This document shows, one piece after another, positions 26,437 to 34,921 of a stretch of 64,000 nucleotides of DNA; the stretch's first letter is position 1, and every line of letters starts with the position of its first letter. The notes beneath the pieces were generated by a model that worked only from the letters and a program-made list of their open reading frames with translations, searched no databases and was not told the origin of the DNA. The DNA comes from Variovorax sp. PAMC26660 (GTDB lineage Bacteria; Pseudomonadota; Gammaproteobacteria; Burkholderiales; Burkholderiaceae_C): NCBI RefSeq assembly GCF_014302995.1, contig NZ_CP060295.1, positions 5,571,501 through 5,635,500 of the forward strand, given 5' to 3'. Made by a program: the position numbers and the translations under genes.

Positions 26437-26934
26437 ATGAAACGCTTCCTGGTGACTCATAACTACGGGATGGGCGCGCTGTATTGGTGGATCGAGGCTC
26501 CGTCCTCGGACGCGATCATTCAGCGCTATGCAGAAGTTGAAGTCGTTGATCTGAATGGGATCGATCCAAGTCGATTCGCGAGTACCGCGTCGCTGAGCAT
26601 CGACGACCCTGCACCTCCTGACCTTGCCGGGCTGGAAGATCAACGCCGCGTTCAACGAGGCAAGCCTGGCTACGGGGCACTGGTGGGGCGGGGCAAGGTT
26701 TATTTGAAGCAGGACTATGCCGAAGAAGATGAGACCTATCTCACCGAGTGCGACGAGGCCGGCTACCGCACACGTCAGATCGTGCAATCTGCCGACGGCA
26801 GCATGGAAAGAAGTGGCCCCGACGATTGGCTCTTCAATCCACCCGAGGACCTTTGGAATCCAGATCTCGCGCCTTGCGAGATCTCCCGCGAAGAGTTTGA
26901 TTCCCTGTGGGACCGCGCTCGTGACGGAGAGTGA
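26437..26934 (+). CDS. Hypothetical protein, small acidic
   Basis: A 165-residue, acidic, soluble protein with no signal peptide (MKRFLVTHNYGMGALYWWIE... EISREEFDSLWDRARDGE). RBS GGAGGGAAA is well placed. I do not recognise a family. The size, acidity and lone accessory setting recall immunity-type or regulatory proteins, but nothing in the sequence proves that. Codon use is slightly less GC-rich than in the core genes. The TonB-domain lipoprotein gene follows after 40 bp. Confidence 0.7.
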   Translation: MKRFLVTHNYGMGALYWWIEAPSSDAIIQRYAEVEVVDLNGIDPSRFASTASLSIDDPAPPDLAGLEDQRRVQRGKPGYGALVGRGKVYLKQDYAEEDETYLTECDEAGYRTRQIVQSADGSMERSGPDDWLFNPPEDLWNPDLAPCEISREEFDSLWDRARDGE

Positions 26935-26974
26935 GGGATGTTTGCCGCCGCTTGGCGCATCTTTGGGAAGCACC

Positions 26975-27964
26975 ATGCTGAAAAGATTCAAGGCGCTTGA
27001 ACCCTTCGATGCGTCCGGTGCGTTGCACGGCGTCTTGGTTGCCGCGTTGCTGGCAGCCAACGCATGTTCCGCACAACAGCCGGTGGCCGGTCCGACGGTG
27101 AAGAGGGACATTTGCGCGACCGCGATCAATGACCCAGCGCAGACCATCGACGACGCAACCCGCGAGCGCTTCACCAAGGAATTCAACGACGAGGTCGCTC
27201 GCGGCGGCGGCGCGCTGCTTGACGTCTTCGACCGGCCGCCCAAGGCGCTGTATTCGGTTCCCCCAAGGTATCCGGCGTGGGCCAGGCGCTGCGAGGTTCA
27301 GAGCAGAGTCATCGTCGAACTTGTGATTGGCCCGGAAGGAGAGGTCGTTCGCACGAGAGTGCTTGGCAATCCACCGCGAGTGCTTGCTGACGCCGCCGTT
27401 CTTGCCGTGCGCCAATGGAGGTTTCAACCGCAAACGCTCGGTGGTGAACCCACAAGCGCAAGGTTTCTGCAGCCCTTCAATTTCCTGCTCACGCCTGCTT
27501 CTGAGGAGGACGGTTCGCGAGCCGTTATCGGGCACCGGGATCTTTCGGCAGGTGATGAAAAAAAGTCGTTGCAACTCAGCTATGCGATTGCGCAGCTGGA
27601 ATCGGACCTGGGGCCCGGCGTAAGGGTCGTCAACATGCAGACCATGGAGTTGCCGTTGGTCGATTACGCACGGTCGGTCCAATCCAGGATGGACAGCATC
27701 GAGGCAGAAGAAGGCACGCCCCTCGTCAATCAGAATCTTCGCGTTGCCCTTACGGTGAATGCGGACGGAAGCGTTGCCGACGTACGGGCTTGGGGGGCGG
27801 CCAATGAGGCGTCGCAGCAACGCGCGGAGCAGGCCGCTCGGCGAGCCGCAGCCTTGGGGCCGTTGCCGCGTACCCCTGGCGGCGAGATCAAGAAAATCGT
27901 GTTTGTTCTGCCGTTCGCATTCGAGGCTGATCGAGGCATGCAGATGCCGTCGAAGAGTCCGTGA
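26975..27964 (+). CDS. TonB C-terminal-domain lipoprotein
   Basis: A 329-residue protein. A hydrophobic segment ends in a lipobox-like LLAANAC near residue 29, so it is probably a lipoprotein. The middle has a TonB C-terminal fold pattern: PRYPAWARRCEVQSRVIVELVIGPEGEVVRTRVLGNPP...AVRQWRFQPQTLGGEP. A second, weaker repeat of the domain is near the C-terminus (LRVALTVNADGSVADVRAWG). It lacks the long proline-rich spacer and N-terminal anchor of true TonB. It may act in envelope protein contacts rather than energy transduction. Confidence 0.75.
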   Translation: MLKRFKALEPFDASGALHGVLVAALLAANACSAQQPVAGPTVKRDICATAINDPAQTIDDATRERFTKEFNDEVARGGGALLDVFDRPPKALYSVPPRYPAWARRCEVQSRVIVELVIGPEGEVVRTRVLGNPPRVLADAAVLAVRQWRFQPQTLGGEPTSARFLQPFNFLLTPASEEDGSRAVIGHRDLSAGDEKKSLQLSYAIAQLESDLGPGVRVVNMQTMELPLVDYARSVQSRMDSIEAEEGTPLVNQNLRVALTVNADGSVADVRAWGAANEASQQRAEQAARRAAALGPLPRTPGGEIKKIVFVLPFAFEADRGMQMPSKSP

Positions 27965-28011
27965 GTTCGTGGTGCGGCGGAACTGCCCGATGGCGACGCC
28001 CGGCGTCGACC

Positions 28012-28088
28012 GCATGGCCCGCGTCGATCAATTCCTGAACCACGACGGAGCCGACCCAACCGGTGGCGCCAGTGACAAAAACATGCAT
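28012..28088 (-). pseudogene. N-terminal remnant of an SDR/NAD-dependent epimerase gene
   Basis: On the minus strand ATG 28088 opens MHVFVTGATGWVGSVVVQEL, followed by IDAGHAV. This is an unmistakable Rossmann GxxGxxG start of an atypical short-chain dehydrogenase or epimerase. After about 26 residues the similarity stops and the frame runs on as a shadow of the TonB-domain gene to 27888. Only the first tenth of the gene remains. It lies 15 bp after the O-methyltransferase stop, so it was the second gene of that operon before a deletion. Confidence 0.7.
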
Positions 28089-28103
28089 GGCGCAGAGCCT
28101 TCC

Positions 28104-28763
28104 TCAACCCAAGCGCATGGACAGTTCGACATCGCCGGCGAACGGCACCGACAGGTATCCACCGTCAGGCGAGCGCACGCGTGCCAGGTACTCCGGGCTG
28201 CTGTCGGCGTTGTCCGCCACGATCAGCGCGCCCGGTCGCAGGCGGCCCTCGACCAGCGCCAGGATGTCGGGGTAGAGCGCCTTTGCGCCATCGAGCAGCA
28301 GCAGGTCGATGGACTCTGGCAGGCCGGTTGCCAGCGTCTTCAGTGCATCGCCTTCGCGGATCTCGACCAGGTCGCTCACGCCGCCCTCGGCCAGATGCTC
28401 GCGGGCCTTGGCGATCTTCGATGGCTCGAACTCGCTGCCGATCAGGCGGCCACCGCCGTTGTCGCGCAGCGCCGCGGCCATGTACAGGGTGGACAGGCCG
28501 AAGGAGGTGCCGAACTCGATGACGTTGCGCGCGTTCATGCTGCGCGCCAGTTGGTACAGCAGCACGCCGGTCTCACGCGACACCGGCAGCCACAGGTCTT
28601 TCATGCGGCTGTAGAGGTCGAGGTATTCGGTCTTGCTGCGCATCAGCCGTTCGCGTTCCTCACGGCTGATGCTGGCCAGGGCAGGGTTGGTTGCCGCGGC
28701 GGCTTGCAGGAACAGGCGGTCCAGCAAGGGGGCCATGGGTGCAGTGGTCAAGGTCGTTGTCAC
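28104..28763 (-). CDS. Class I SAM-dependent O-methyltransferase
   Basis: A 219-residue enzyme. SAM motif I is NVIEFGTSFGLSTLYMAAAL, followed by LIGSEFEPSKIAKAREHL and the acidic post-motif IDLLLLDGAKALYPDIL. This matches the caffeoyl-CoA/catechol O-methyltransferase-like family. It is divergent from a TetR gene across 81 bp, so probably repressed by it and induced by a small (possibly toxic, phenolic) compound. The downstream partner gene is reduced to a remnant. Confidence 0.88.
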   Translation of the reverse strand: MTTTLTTAPMAPLLDRLFLQAAAATNPALASISREERERLMRSKTEYLDLYSRMKDLWLPVSRETGVLLYQLARSMNARNVIEFGTSFGLSTLYMAAALRDNGGGRLIGSEFEPSKIAKAREHLAEGGVSDLVEIREGDALKTLATGLPESIDLLLLDGAKALYPDILALVEGRLRPGALIVADNADSSPEYLARVRSPDGGYLSVPFAGDVELSMRLG

Positions 28764-28844
28764 AGGGTTCTTTCGTTTGAAAAGCAGATGCGAAATAATA
28801 TGAAGAACCCTTCACGTTTGCTATTCGCGTTGCGGAACCCTCTC

Positions 28845-29477
28845 ATGCCCGACCGCCCAAGTGCCTCCATCTCCTCTCGCAGAAAGCCCAAGCAGGCGCG
28901 CTCGGCCGATCTTCTTGAGGCCATTCTTCAAGCAGCTATTCAGGTTTTGGCGAAAGAAGGCGTGCACCGCTTCACAACCACGCGCGTCGCCGAGAGGGCC
29001 GGCGTGAGCGTCGGGTCGGTTTATCAATACTTCCCGAACAAGGCGTCGATCTTGTTTCGCCTGCAGAGCGACGAATGGAGGCAGACCACGGAGTTGATGC
29101 GCGGCATCCTCGGGGACGCGCAACGCCCCGCGCTCGAGCGCCTGCGCATGCTCACGCACGCCTTCATCCGCTCCGAGTGCGAAGAAGCACAAGTGCGCAC
29201 CGCGCTCGGCGACGCCGCGCCGTTTTACCGCGATGCACCCGAGGCGCAGGAAGTGCGCGCCGCCGGCGATGAATTTGTGCGCGAGTTCATGCAGCAAGCC
29301 CTGCCAGCCGCCTCCGATGCCACACGTGACATGGCGGGCGACCTGATCGTGAGAACGCTCAGCACGGTGGGCAAAGACTTTTCCGAGAGTCCTCGAACCG
29401 ACGCCGAGATAGAGGCCTGGGCGGACTCGCTGGCCGACATGCTTTGTGCCTACATGGAAAGCCTTGCATCGCGCTGA
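28845..29477 (+). CDS. TetR family transcriptional regulator
   Basis: A 210-residue repressor. A basic N-terminus (RRKPKQARSADLLEAILQAAIQVLAKEG) precedes the HTH FTTTRVAERAGVSVGSVYQYFPNKASILF. ATG 28845 is chosen; an in-frame ATG at 28800 would add 15 residues and cannot be excluded. The C-terminal domain is helical and variable. It faces the O-methyltransferase gene and most likely controls it and itself. Confidence 0.88.
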   Translation: MPDRPSASISSRRKPKQARSADLLEAILQAAIQVLAKEGVHRFTTTRVAERAGVSVGSVYQYFPNKASILFRLQSDEWRQTTELMRGILGDAQRPALERLRMLTHAFIRSECEEAQVRTALGDAAPFYRDAPEAQEVRAAGDEFVREFMQQALPAASDATRDMAGDLIVRTLSTVGKDFSESPRTDAEIEAWADSLADMLCAYMESLASR

Positions 29478-29507
29478 GCCGGCGATCGCGTTGGCAGAAC
29501 CGCCTTT

Positions 29508-29640
29508 TCAGATGAGCCCCCTCGTCGCCGCCTTCAACGTCGCGGCTGCACGGGTCGAGCATTCGAGCTTGAGGAACACGCGTTCGACATGCGTTCGCAA
29601 TCGAAGGTGAGCTATCTCTTTGGCGTTAGTCGCTGTTGGG
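29508..29640 (-). pseudogene. Remnant of a LuxR-type HTH regulator at the island edge
   Basis: The minus strand encodes TNAKEIAHLRLRTHVERVFL, then KLECSTRAAATLKAATRGLI and a stop at 29508. This is the C-terminal LuxR/FixJ helix-turn-helix (TNxEIA ... THVxRVxxKL ... TRAxAxxKA), but about five residues of the turn and recognition helix (normally LSxxTV) are missing. Upstream of residue TN the frame shows no receiver domain. It is GC-rich, unlike the island that starts immediately to its right, so it belongs to the old chromosome. Confidence 0.6.
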
Positions 29641-29683
29641 AGGCTAATATCCATGAAAGTTGTAGCCAATTTCTTCAAATCAC

Positions 29684-30421
29684 ATGCAAGCCCTAGCCCC
29701 TCAAAATTCGACATCTCGATCCTTGCAGGAGCGTGAGCCCGAGGCCAAATTTGAGCATGTTGACACGTCGTTTTTATTCGAAGAACTCAGGCGTGTATAC
29801 CAATCTTCCCAAAAGCCGATTTCCGTAGATATGCGCCAACTTGTTTCTTGGCTTAAGGCGGGCGACCAAACAACTCATTTTCTACATCCCTATCCCGGAA
29901 AATTGTTGCCTCACATTGCGCATTTTTTTGTCCACGCCAGCGTGCTCAACAAAGCAAAAAAACCAATCCTTGATCCTTTTTGCGGCTCGGGCACAGTCGC
30001 TCTCGAGGCCTCATTAGCAGGAATCGAAACCTATGTCGCCGATGCAAACCCATTTGCGATATTGCTCACAGCAGTCAAAAGCTATCCTTACTCTTGTACA
30101 GAGCTTCAAGAGGAACTTGTTGCGCTGGCTCGGCGAGCCCGAGGTTATAGATCAGCACCGCCAGTGGAAATAGTGAATGCAACCACTTGGTATCACCCAG
30201 AGGTAAAGGCCAAGCTTGAGCGCGTGCATCGGGCGATTGTAAAAATCAGTGATGAAAAAATTCGCGCATTCTTCTTTATCGTATTCTCGGCAACAGCTAA
30301 AAAACTAAGCTACGCTGATCCAGCGATAGGTGTGCCAGTAAAATTGCGCGTTAAACCACAGTTTTCAACAGCCGAAAATCGGCGCATCGAAAAAAAAAAT
30401 CGCAGCCATCAACTCTTCTAA
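29684..30421 (+). CDS. DNA methyltransferase (N4/N6 amino-MTase), N-terminal part
   Basis: This frame encodes 245 residues. They include HPYPGKLLPHIAHFFV, the SAM-binding motif I DPFCGSGTVALEA (residues 97 on) and the target-proximal SYADPAIGVPVKLR seen in amino-methyltransferases. It ends 20 codons after frame loss in the A10 tract at 30390-30399. Removing one A would join it to the next frame, giving a 469-residue enzyme with motif IV TSPPYG. The DNA is much more AT-rich than the surroundings. It is the first gene of a tight four-gene operon; no restriction endonuclease is recognisable. No good RBS precedes ATG 29684. Confidence 0.8.
   Translation: MQALAPQNSTSRSLQEREPEAKFEHVDTSFLFEELRRVYQSSQKPISVDMRQLVSWLKAGDQTTHFLHPYPGKLLPHIAHFFVHASVLNKAKKPILDPFCGSGTVALEASLAGIETYVADANPFAILLTAVKSYPYSCTELQEELVALARRARGYRSAPPVEIVNATTWYHPEVKAKLERVHRAIVKISDEKIRAFFFIVFSATAKKLSYADPAIGVPVKLRVKPQFSTAENRRIEKKNRSHQLF
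30390..30399 (+). repeat. A10 homopolymer tract where the methyltransferase frame breaks
   Basis: Ten consecutive A residues. Read as nine, the frame continues R-I-E-K-K-I-A-A-I-N-S-S-N-V-L without a stop to 31094. Such tracts favour replication slippage, transcriptional slippage and base-calling error. Confidence 0.85.
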
Positions 30422-31094
30422 TGTACTTGCAGAGTTTGAGCTTCAGGCATTGGAAAGCATTGATAGAGTGCGAAAGGCCAATGTTCAAAAACCAACACGA
30501 AAGCCTGTCTCCGTGGTTGGATTTGACTGCAAATCTTTGCACGCACCTAATAACATTGCATGCGCGCTGCCTAGTAATTCAGTCGCACTGACGATCACTT
30601 CTCCTCCGTACGGAAGTGCACAAAAATATGTGCGAGCGACTAGTTTAGGTTTGAACTGGCTAGGTTTGGCGAAGCCTAATGAGTTGGCCCTCTTGGAATC
30701 GCGTTCAATAGGTCGAGAGCACGTGAAAATTCTTGCCAGTGGAAATATTTCTTTTGGCTCAAAAATAGATGGGCAATTAGAAAAAATCGAAAAACAAAGC
30801 CCTGTCCGCGCCGCAATAACTCGAGAGTATTTATGTGAAATGCGAAAATGTGTCGATGAACTAAGTCGTATTGCTATGCCCGGTGGGCGGGTTGTGATGA
30901 TCGTTGGGAATAATCGAGTTGCTGGTGAAATTGTCGAGAACGATGCTTTTTTAATTGACGAATTTAAAGCTCGAAATTTAAGTTTAGATCTTTGGCTTTT
31001 AGACAAAATTCGAGCTCGAAGATTGATGCGTAGCCGCCATGAAACAGCTGGGCTAATCGATTACGAATCCATTTTGGTTTTTCGAAAGCAATAA
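30399..31094 (+). CDS. DNA methyltransferase, C-terminal part (frameshifted)
   Basis: This is the continuation of the methyltransferase after the A10 tract. It is open from the tract to TAA 31092-31094 and carries the catalytic motif IV TSPPYG (30597-30614), followed by the C-terminal Rossmann half (MPGGRVVMIVGNN). Alone it lacks the SAM-binding motif and could not be active. A TTG at 30450 could in principle start it, but motif order shows that it is half of one enzyme. The TSPPY form is compatible with N4-cytosine or N6-adenine methylation. The next gene starts at the very next base. Confidence 0.75.
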   Translation: MAAINSSNVLAEFELQALESIDRVRKANVQKPTRKPVSVVGFDCKSLHAPNNIACALPSNSVALTITSPPYGSAQKYVRATSLGLNWLGLAKPNELALLESRSIGREHVKILASGNISFGSKIDGQLEKIEKQSPVRAAITREYLCEMRKCVDELSRIAMPGGRVVMIVGNNRVAGEIVENDAFLIDEFKARNLSLDLWLLDKIRARRLMRSRHETAGLIDYESILVFRKQ

Positions 31095-32054
31095 ATGGAT
31101 CGGGCCACTGTCAACAGAGTTTTGCGATCACTCTCGGAGCACGCTTGGGAAAATGAAATTAGATGGCCTCATATCCAGTCCTGGGAGGCCAATTTCACTG
31201 GGGAAGTTTACTCTGAAGACGAAGAGCGTCTGTACGCATTGTTCGCACTGACACGCTTCATGTATTTTGGGCGGCAGGCGATACTCGAAATGCTCAAATC
31301 TCTTTATCGAGATCATTTCAGATCACCATTAATTCAACGGGCTAGGCGAAATCACAACAACACCAAAGATTGGGGAATTCTCGAGGCTGCATTCAAGCAG
31401 GAGCTAGCTGCGACAAAGTTTCTCGGTGTCGGAAATCCTGCGGAAAGTGGGGCTCATCTGCTCTATCGATTCCGGCAAGTGAATCGCCTATCAAAAGAAT
31501 TATTTTCAGATATATCTACAGAATTCGTGTCAAGAGTGGTAGGCATCAATGGCGTTGCAACAGTGCAGCTTGAGCGCCGCCATGCTCAGATAAATCGTTA
31601 CGTATTTTTCGACGACTTAGTGGGGTCGGGGACTCAAGCATCGATTTATCTTGCAGATCAGCTCAAGAAAATTCGCCAAGCTAATGCGAATATCGATCTT
31701 CGTTTCATGTGCTTGTTTGCGACAACTGCAGGGCTGCAAAAATTAAATACAACCCCCCTTTTTGCCGGCAATGCGGTTGCTCTCTTTGAGCTGGATTCGA
31801 CATATCACTGTCTCACGTTAAATTCCCGGCATTTTAAAAATCCACCATCATGGTTTGACATCGGAAAAATGACAAAAATTGCCAGCCATTATGGTGCTGC
31901 CCTGCAGCCCCAGTTACCACTGGGCTATAAAAATGGTCAATTATTGCTCGGCTTTTCGCACAATACGCCCGATAACACATTGCCAATTTTTTGGGACGAA
32001 GGCGCTCTGCGCCCTTGGCAGGCTGTGTTCAAAAGGTTTGACAAAATTTATTGA
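31095..32054 (+). CDS. Phosphoribosyltransferase-like protein (conflict-system PRTase type)
   Basis: A 319-residue protein. The key segment is YVFFDDLVGSGTQ at 170-182, a PRPP-binding loop of the phosphoribosyltransferase fold (acidic pair D173/D174, then GSGT), as in ComF-like enzymes. A long helical N-terminal region precedes it. Families of this type have been described in predicted prokaryotic conflict operons beside ORC/CDC6-like ATPases; I recall this from the literature and could not check it. ATG 31095 abuts the methyltransferase stop. It could use PRPP or nucleotides as a signal or toxin activity, or be a nucleotide-sensing dead enzyme, though the loop looks intact. Confidence 0.75.
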   Translation: MDRATVNRVLRSLSEHAWENEIRWPHIQSWEANFTGEVYSEDEERLYALFALTRFMYFGRQAILEMLKSLYRDHFRSPLIQRARRNHNNTKDWGILEAAFKQELAATKFLGVGNPAESGAHLLYRFRQVNRLSKELFSDISTEFVSRVVGINGVATVQLERRHAQINRYVFFDDLVGSGTQASIYLADQLKKIRQANANIDLRFMCLFATTAGLQKLNTTPLFAGNAVALFELDSTYHCLTLNSRHFKNPPSWFDIGKMTKIASHYGAALQPQLPLGYKNGQLLLGFSHNTPDNTLPIFWDEGALRPWQAVFKRFDKIY

Positions 32055-32065
32055 GGGAGTAAGTT

Positions 32066-34060
32066 GTGGAAAAATCAAATCCCTTTACTCTTGTGCGGGC
32101 GTCGGACTATACGGATTCACAAATTAATGATTTGTGGGTTGAGTTGGGACCTGAAGTTATTAGCGCCGTACTTGAGCCAAAAGCTGTCCATTCGAAATAT
32201 ATCTTGGGTGGCAAGGGCTCGGGAAAGACACACATCCTACGCTATTACTCTTATACGGCCGCCCGCTTAAGGAAACCTGGGGAGTCTGGTATTTCGGTTG
32301 TCCGTCGTCTAAAATTCTTAGCGATATTTATGCGCGCTACCGCATTGGATGCCGCTCGGTTTGAGGTAGGCACTGATCGGCACAGTCGTTGGCAAACACT
32401 TTTCGGTGTTTATTTAGAATTGAGGCTTGTGGAAGGACTCCTAGATGCGCTCTGCGATATTAAGGCGTCTTCGCGCGATTTGGTATTTGACGACACCGCG
32501 TTCGTTGGCGTTTTAGCGCGCAACGTAACAGATCCAGAGCTCTTGCGGTGCGACAGCCTGGAGGATCTGCGGGATTGGGTGATCGAATGGCGTCGAATTA
32601 TTGACGAAGCCATAAACAATGCTGCGTTCACCGGGAAATTGGATTTGACAATTCCGTTTTCAGTGGGCTCACTGTGCTTGCCAGTTAAAGACGCCCTGTC
32701 AAAGTGGAGTAAGGAGCTGCAAGGGATACCTTTGATTTATTTGATCGATGAAATTGAGAATTTCTCTGTTGATCAGCAAAAAGTTATTAACTCTCTTCTC
32801 CGCTACGCCGAAGGAAAGGCTACGTTTAGAATTACTGGCCGGCTTTATGCCCGAAAAACATTCGAGACAATTGGCGGTGAGGAAAATCGTGAGGGCTCGG
32901 AATTTCGAACAACTAATCTCGATTTGATGTTGCGAAAATATCCCCGATACTCTGAGTTTGCGCAAAAATTTGTGCTTAAAAGGATAACTGCGGCTGGCGA
33001 GCGGATTGGACCAAAAAATATCGAGCCTCGACAGATTTTTGCAACCCTTAACTTCGACGAATTTTGCACTTCAGCTTTTTCTGTCTTGGGTATTGATGAG
33101 CTTGATAATTCGTTCGCAGAGGAGTTTTATTCTCTCTTGTCTCAATTCTCGGAACGTAAGCAGCCTAATAGCTCGCCTGAGGTTGCGGTATCGCGTTTGA
33201 TTGATGGATTTCCACTAATCTTGCAAAAACTGAATTTGCTCAGATTTTGCAAAGAGTTTGATCCCGAAGTGGATGTTTGCGCGTTGGCTGAGAAAATTTC
33301 TGAAGAGTGTATTTCTTTTTTGCTGGGCAAGAAAAAGGGAATTACGTATGCAAATGCATACGGGCACTATAAGGGTGATCTTTTTGCCCAAATTTGCAAA
33401 GAATCTAAGCGCCTTCGAATGGTTCCTTATGCGGGATTTGAAACATTTGTCAGCATGTCTTCAAGTAATCCTAGGAATTTGTTGATTATTTTAGGTCGAG
33501 CTTATGAAATAGCAGCATTTCGAGAGATCGAGTTTGGAAGTGGGGTTCCTCTTTCAATTGAGCTACAGACCGAAGCTGCACTTGAAGCTGCTCGATTTAT
33601 CTATGAGCGCGATACGAATCACGGAAGCGCTTCTGACCTTGCCCGTGCGGCAACCGAGCGATTGGCGACGATATTACGAACCGCACGCTACGCATTGAAT
33701 ATTCCTGAAGTCTCCCCCTTGGTGGTCAGTTTTTCCGACACCTCATTGACGGCGGAAGCTCGGGTGACATTGGAAGCGGCTCTAAATTATTCTTTCCTTA
33801 TAGAAATTTATTCAGGCCGGCCGGACCGAAATTCGGAGCAAATTCGGCGCAAGATGCAATTGAATCCGATGCTTTCACCCCATTGGGGGCTTTCGACTGG
33901 TCGGCGCGGCGATCTCAGCTTGAGCACGCAATTGGTGAACTCCATCTTTGACTCAAAACTCTCAAGTGAATTTGATGTACTGGGTAACGCTCTTCGTGTG
34001 AAGTGGAATCAGCCTTTTAAAGATTTTCAAAATCAGCCGGCACAGGAAGAGTTGTTCTAA
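32066..34060 (+). CDS. ORC/CDC6-like AAA+ P-loop ATPase
   Basis: A 664-residue ATPase. Walker A is GGKGSGKT at 48-55 and Walker B is IPLIYLIDEIENF with D228/E229. A candidate arginine-sensor region follows (FRITGRLYARKTFE). The C-terminal 350 residues are helical and may form winged-helix or other scaffold domains. GTG start 32066 has a strong RBS (GAGGGAG). The architecture fits ORC/CDC6-type or STAND-like ATPases that act as sensors or switches in defence operons. The next gene begins at the base after its stop. Confidence 0.75.
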   Translation: MEKSNPFTLVRASDYTDSQINDLWVELGPEVISAVLEPKAVHSKYILGGKGSGKTHILRYYSYTAARLRKPGESGISVVRRLKFLAIFMRATALDAARFEVGTDRHSRWQTLFGVYLELRLVEGLLDALCDIKASSRDLVFDDTAFVGVLARNVTDPELLRCDSLEDLRDWVIEWRRIIDEAINNAAFTGKLDLTIPFSVGSLCLPVKDALSKWSKELQGIPLIYLIDEIENFSVDQQKVINSLLRYAEGKATFRITGRLYARKTFETIGGEENREGSEFRTTNLDLMLRKYPRYSEFAQKFVLKRITAAGERIGPKNIEPRQIFATLNFDEFCTSAFSVLGIDELDNSFAEEFYSLLSQFSERKQPNSSPEVAVSRLIDGFPLILQKLNLLRFCKEFDPEVDVCALAEKISEECISFLLGKKKGITYANAYGHYKGDLFAQICKESKRLRMVPYAGFETFVSMSSSNPRNLLIILGRAYEIAAFREIEFGSGVPLSIELQTEAALEAARFIYERDTNHGSASDLARAATERLATILRTARYALNIPEVSPLVVSFSDTSLTAEARVTLEAALNYSFLIEIYSGRPDRNSEQIRRKMQLNPMLSPHWGLSTGRRGDLSLSTQLVNSIFDSKLSSEFDVLGNALRVKWNQPFKDFQNQPAQEELF

Positions 34061-34921
34061 ATGGATTACTCTTATTACTATCGGCGAACAATTAATGTTC
34101 AAAGAATTAAGGATGAATTACAGGGGTTTGATGTTTTTATTTCGGCATACAATTCCAGTGATCGAGTAAAAAATGTTTATGGCGAAGTTCGAGCTGCCAG
34201 AAGTTATTGGGTGATTCACCCTGAATACCAATATGCGGCAATAGAGCGCCCTCAGAATGGTGTTTTAATTTGTCCAGCCTCTTTAGATGAGGTGGCTCAA
34301 GTTGGTGCAATATTTGACGCTGTTGGGGATTTGTCCGGGTTGAGGGTTTGCATTGACATCACCGGATTTATGCGCCACGTGCTTACGTTCTTGATTGCAA
34401 AATTGGCTCGAGACAATTCGTGTAATTTATTCGCTTTGTACTCAGAGCCGGAGGCCTATCTTAAACAAGAAAACACGCAATTTGCTACGACTACTTCTGG
34501 AATCGTAAGACCTGTTCGTGGAATGGCTGGGCCGACTAAACCACAGGCGCTGGATCACTTGGTAATTGCGGTGGGCTATGATCACCGTCTAATCTCTGAA
34601 GTCGTGAACAGTAAAGACGATTCGCGTGTCTATCCAATATTCGCGTTCCCACCTTTGAGCGCCGATATGTATCAGCAAAGCGCAATTCGAGCTTCGGAAA
34701 GCGGCGACGTTGCGCAAAGTTCAGACTGGTTGAACAACCGACAGTTTGCGCCGGCAAACGATCCTTTTGCTACCGCGGAGATTTTGAGTTCCTTGATCGC
34801 TCAAATTGACCGTAGACCTGAGCCGGCTAATATATATATATATCTCCACTTTCAACGAAGGTTCAAGCATTGGGTTTCGCAATCTACTGGCATATTGAGG
34901 GCCGGCAGCGGGGGGCGGTGA
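34061..34921 (+). CDS. Unrecognised alpha/beta protein of the island operon (frame broken at (AT)7)
   Basis: As read, 286 residues; I do not recognise the family. It has Rossmann-like alternation: FDVFISAYNSSDRVKNVYGEV, WVIHPEYQY, LRVCIDITGFMRHVLTFLIA, LDHLVIAVGYDHRLIS. The DITGF strand-turn recalls CARF-like or other nucleotide-sensor folds, but that is only a resemblance. The last 27 residues after NIYIY look like noise. Losing one AT unit in the repeat at 34830-34843 restores a convincing end (see 34843-35007), for 314 residues in all. As the last gene of the operon it may be the effector or the sensor. Confidence 0.65.
   Translation: MDYSYYYRRTINVQRIKDELQGFDVFISAYNSSDRVKNVYGEVRAARSYWVIHPEYQYAAIERPQNGVLICPASLDEVAQVGAIFDAVGDLSGLRVCIDITGFMRHVLTFLIAKLARDNSCNLFALYSEPEAYLKQENTQFATTTSGIVRPVRGMAGPTKPQALDHLVIAVGYDHRLISEVVNSKDDSRVYPIFAFPPLSADMYQQSAIRASESGDVAQSSDWLNNRQFAPANDPFATAEILSSLIAQIDRRPEPANIYIYLHFQRRFKHWVSQSTGILRAGSGGR
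34830..34843 (+). repeat. (AT)7 dinucleotide repeat inside the last island gene
   Basis: Seven AT units encode N-I-Y-I-Y. With six units the frame switches to the one reading NIYISPLSTKVQALGF, which looks like real protein. With seven, the frame ends at TGA 34919-34921. Confidence 0.85.
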
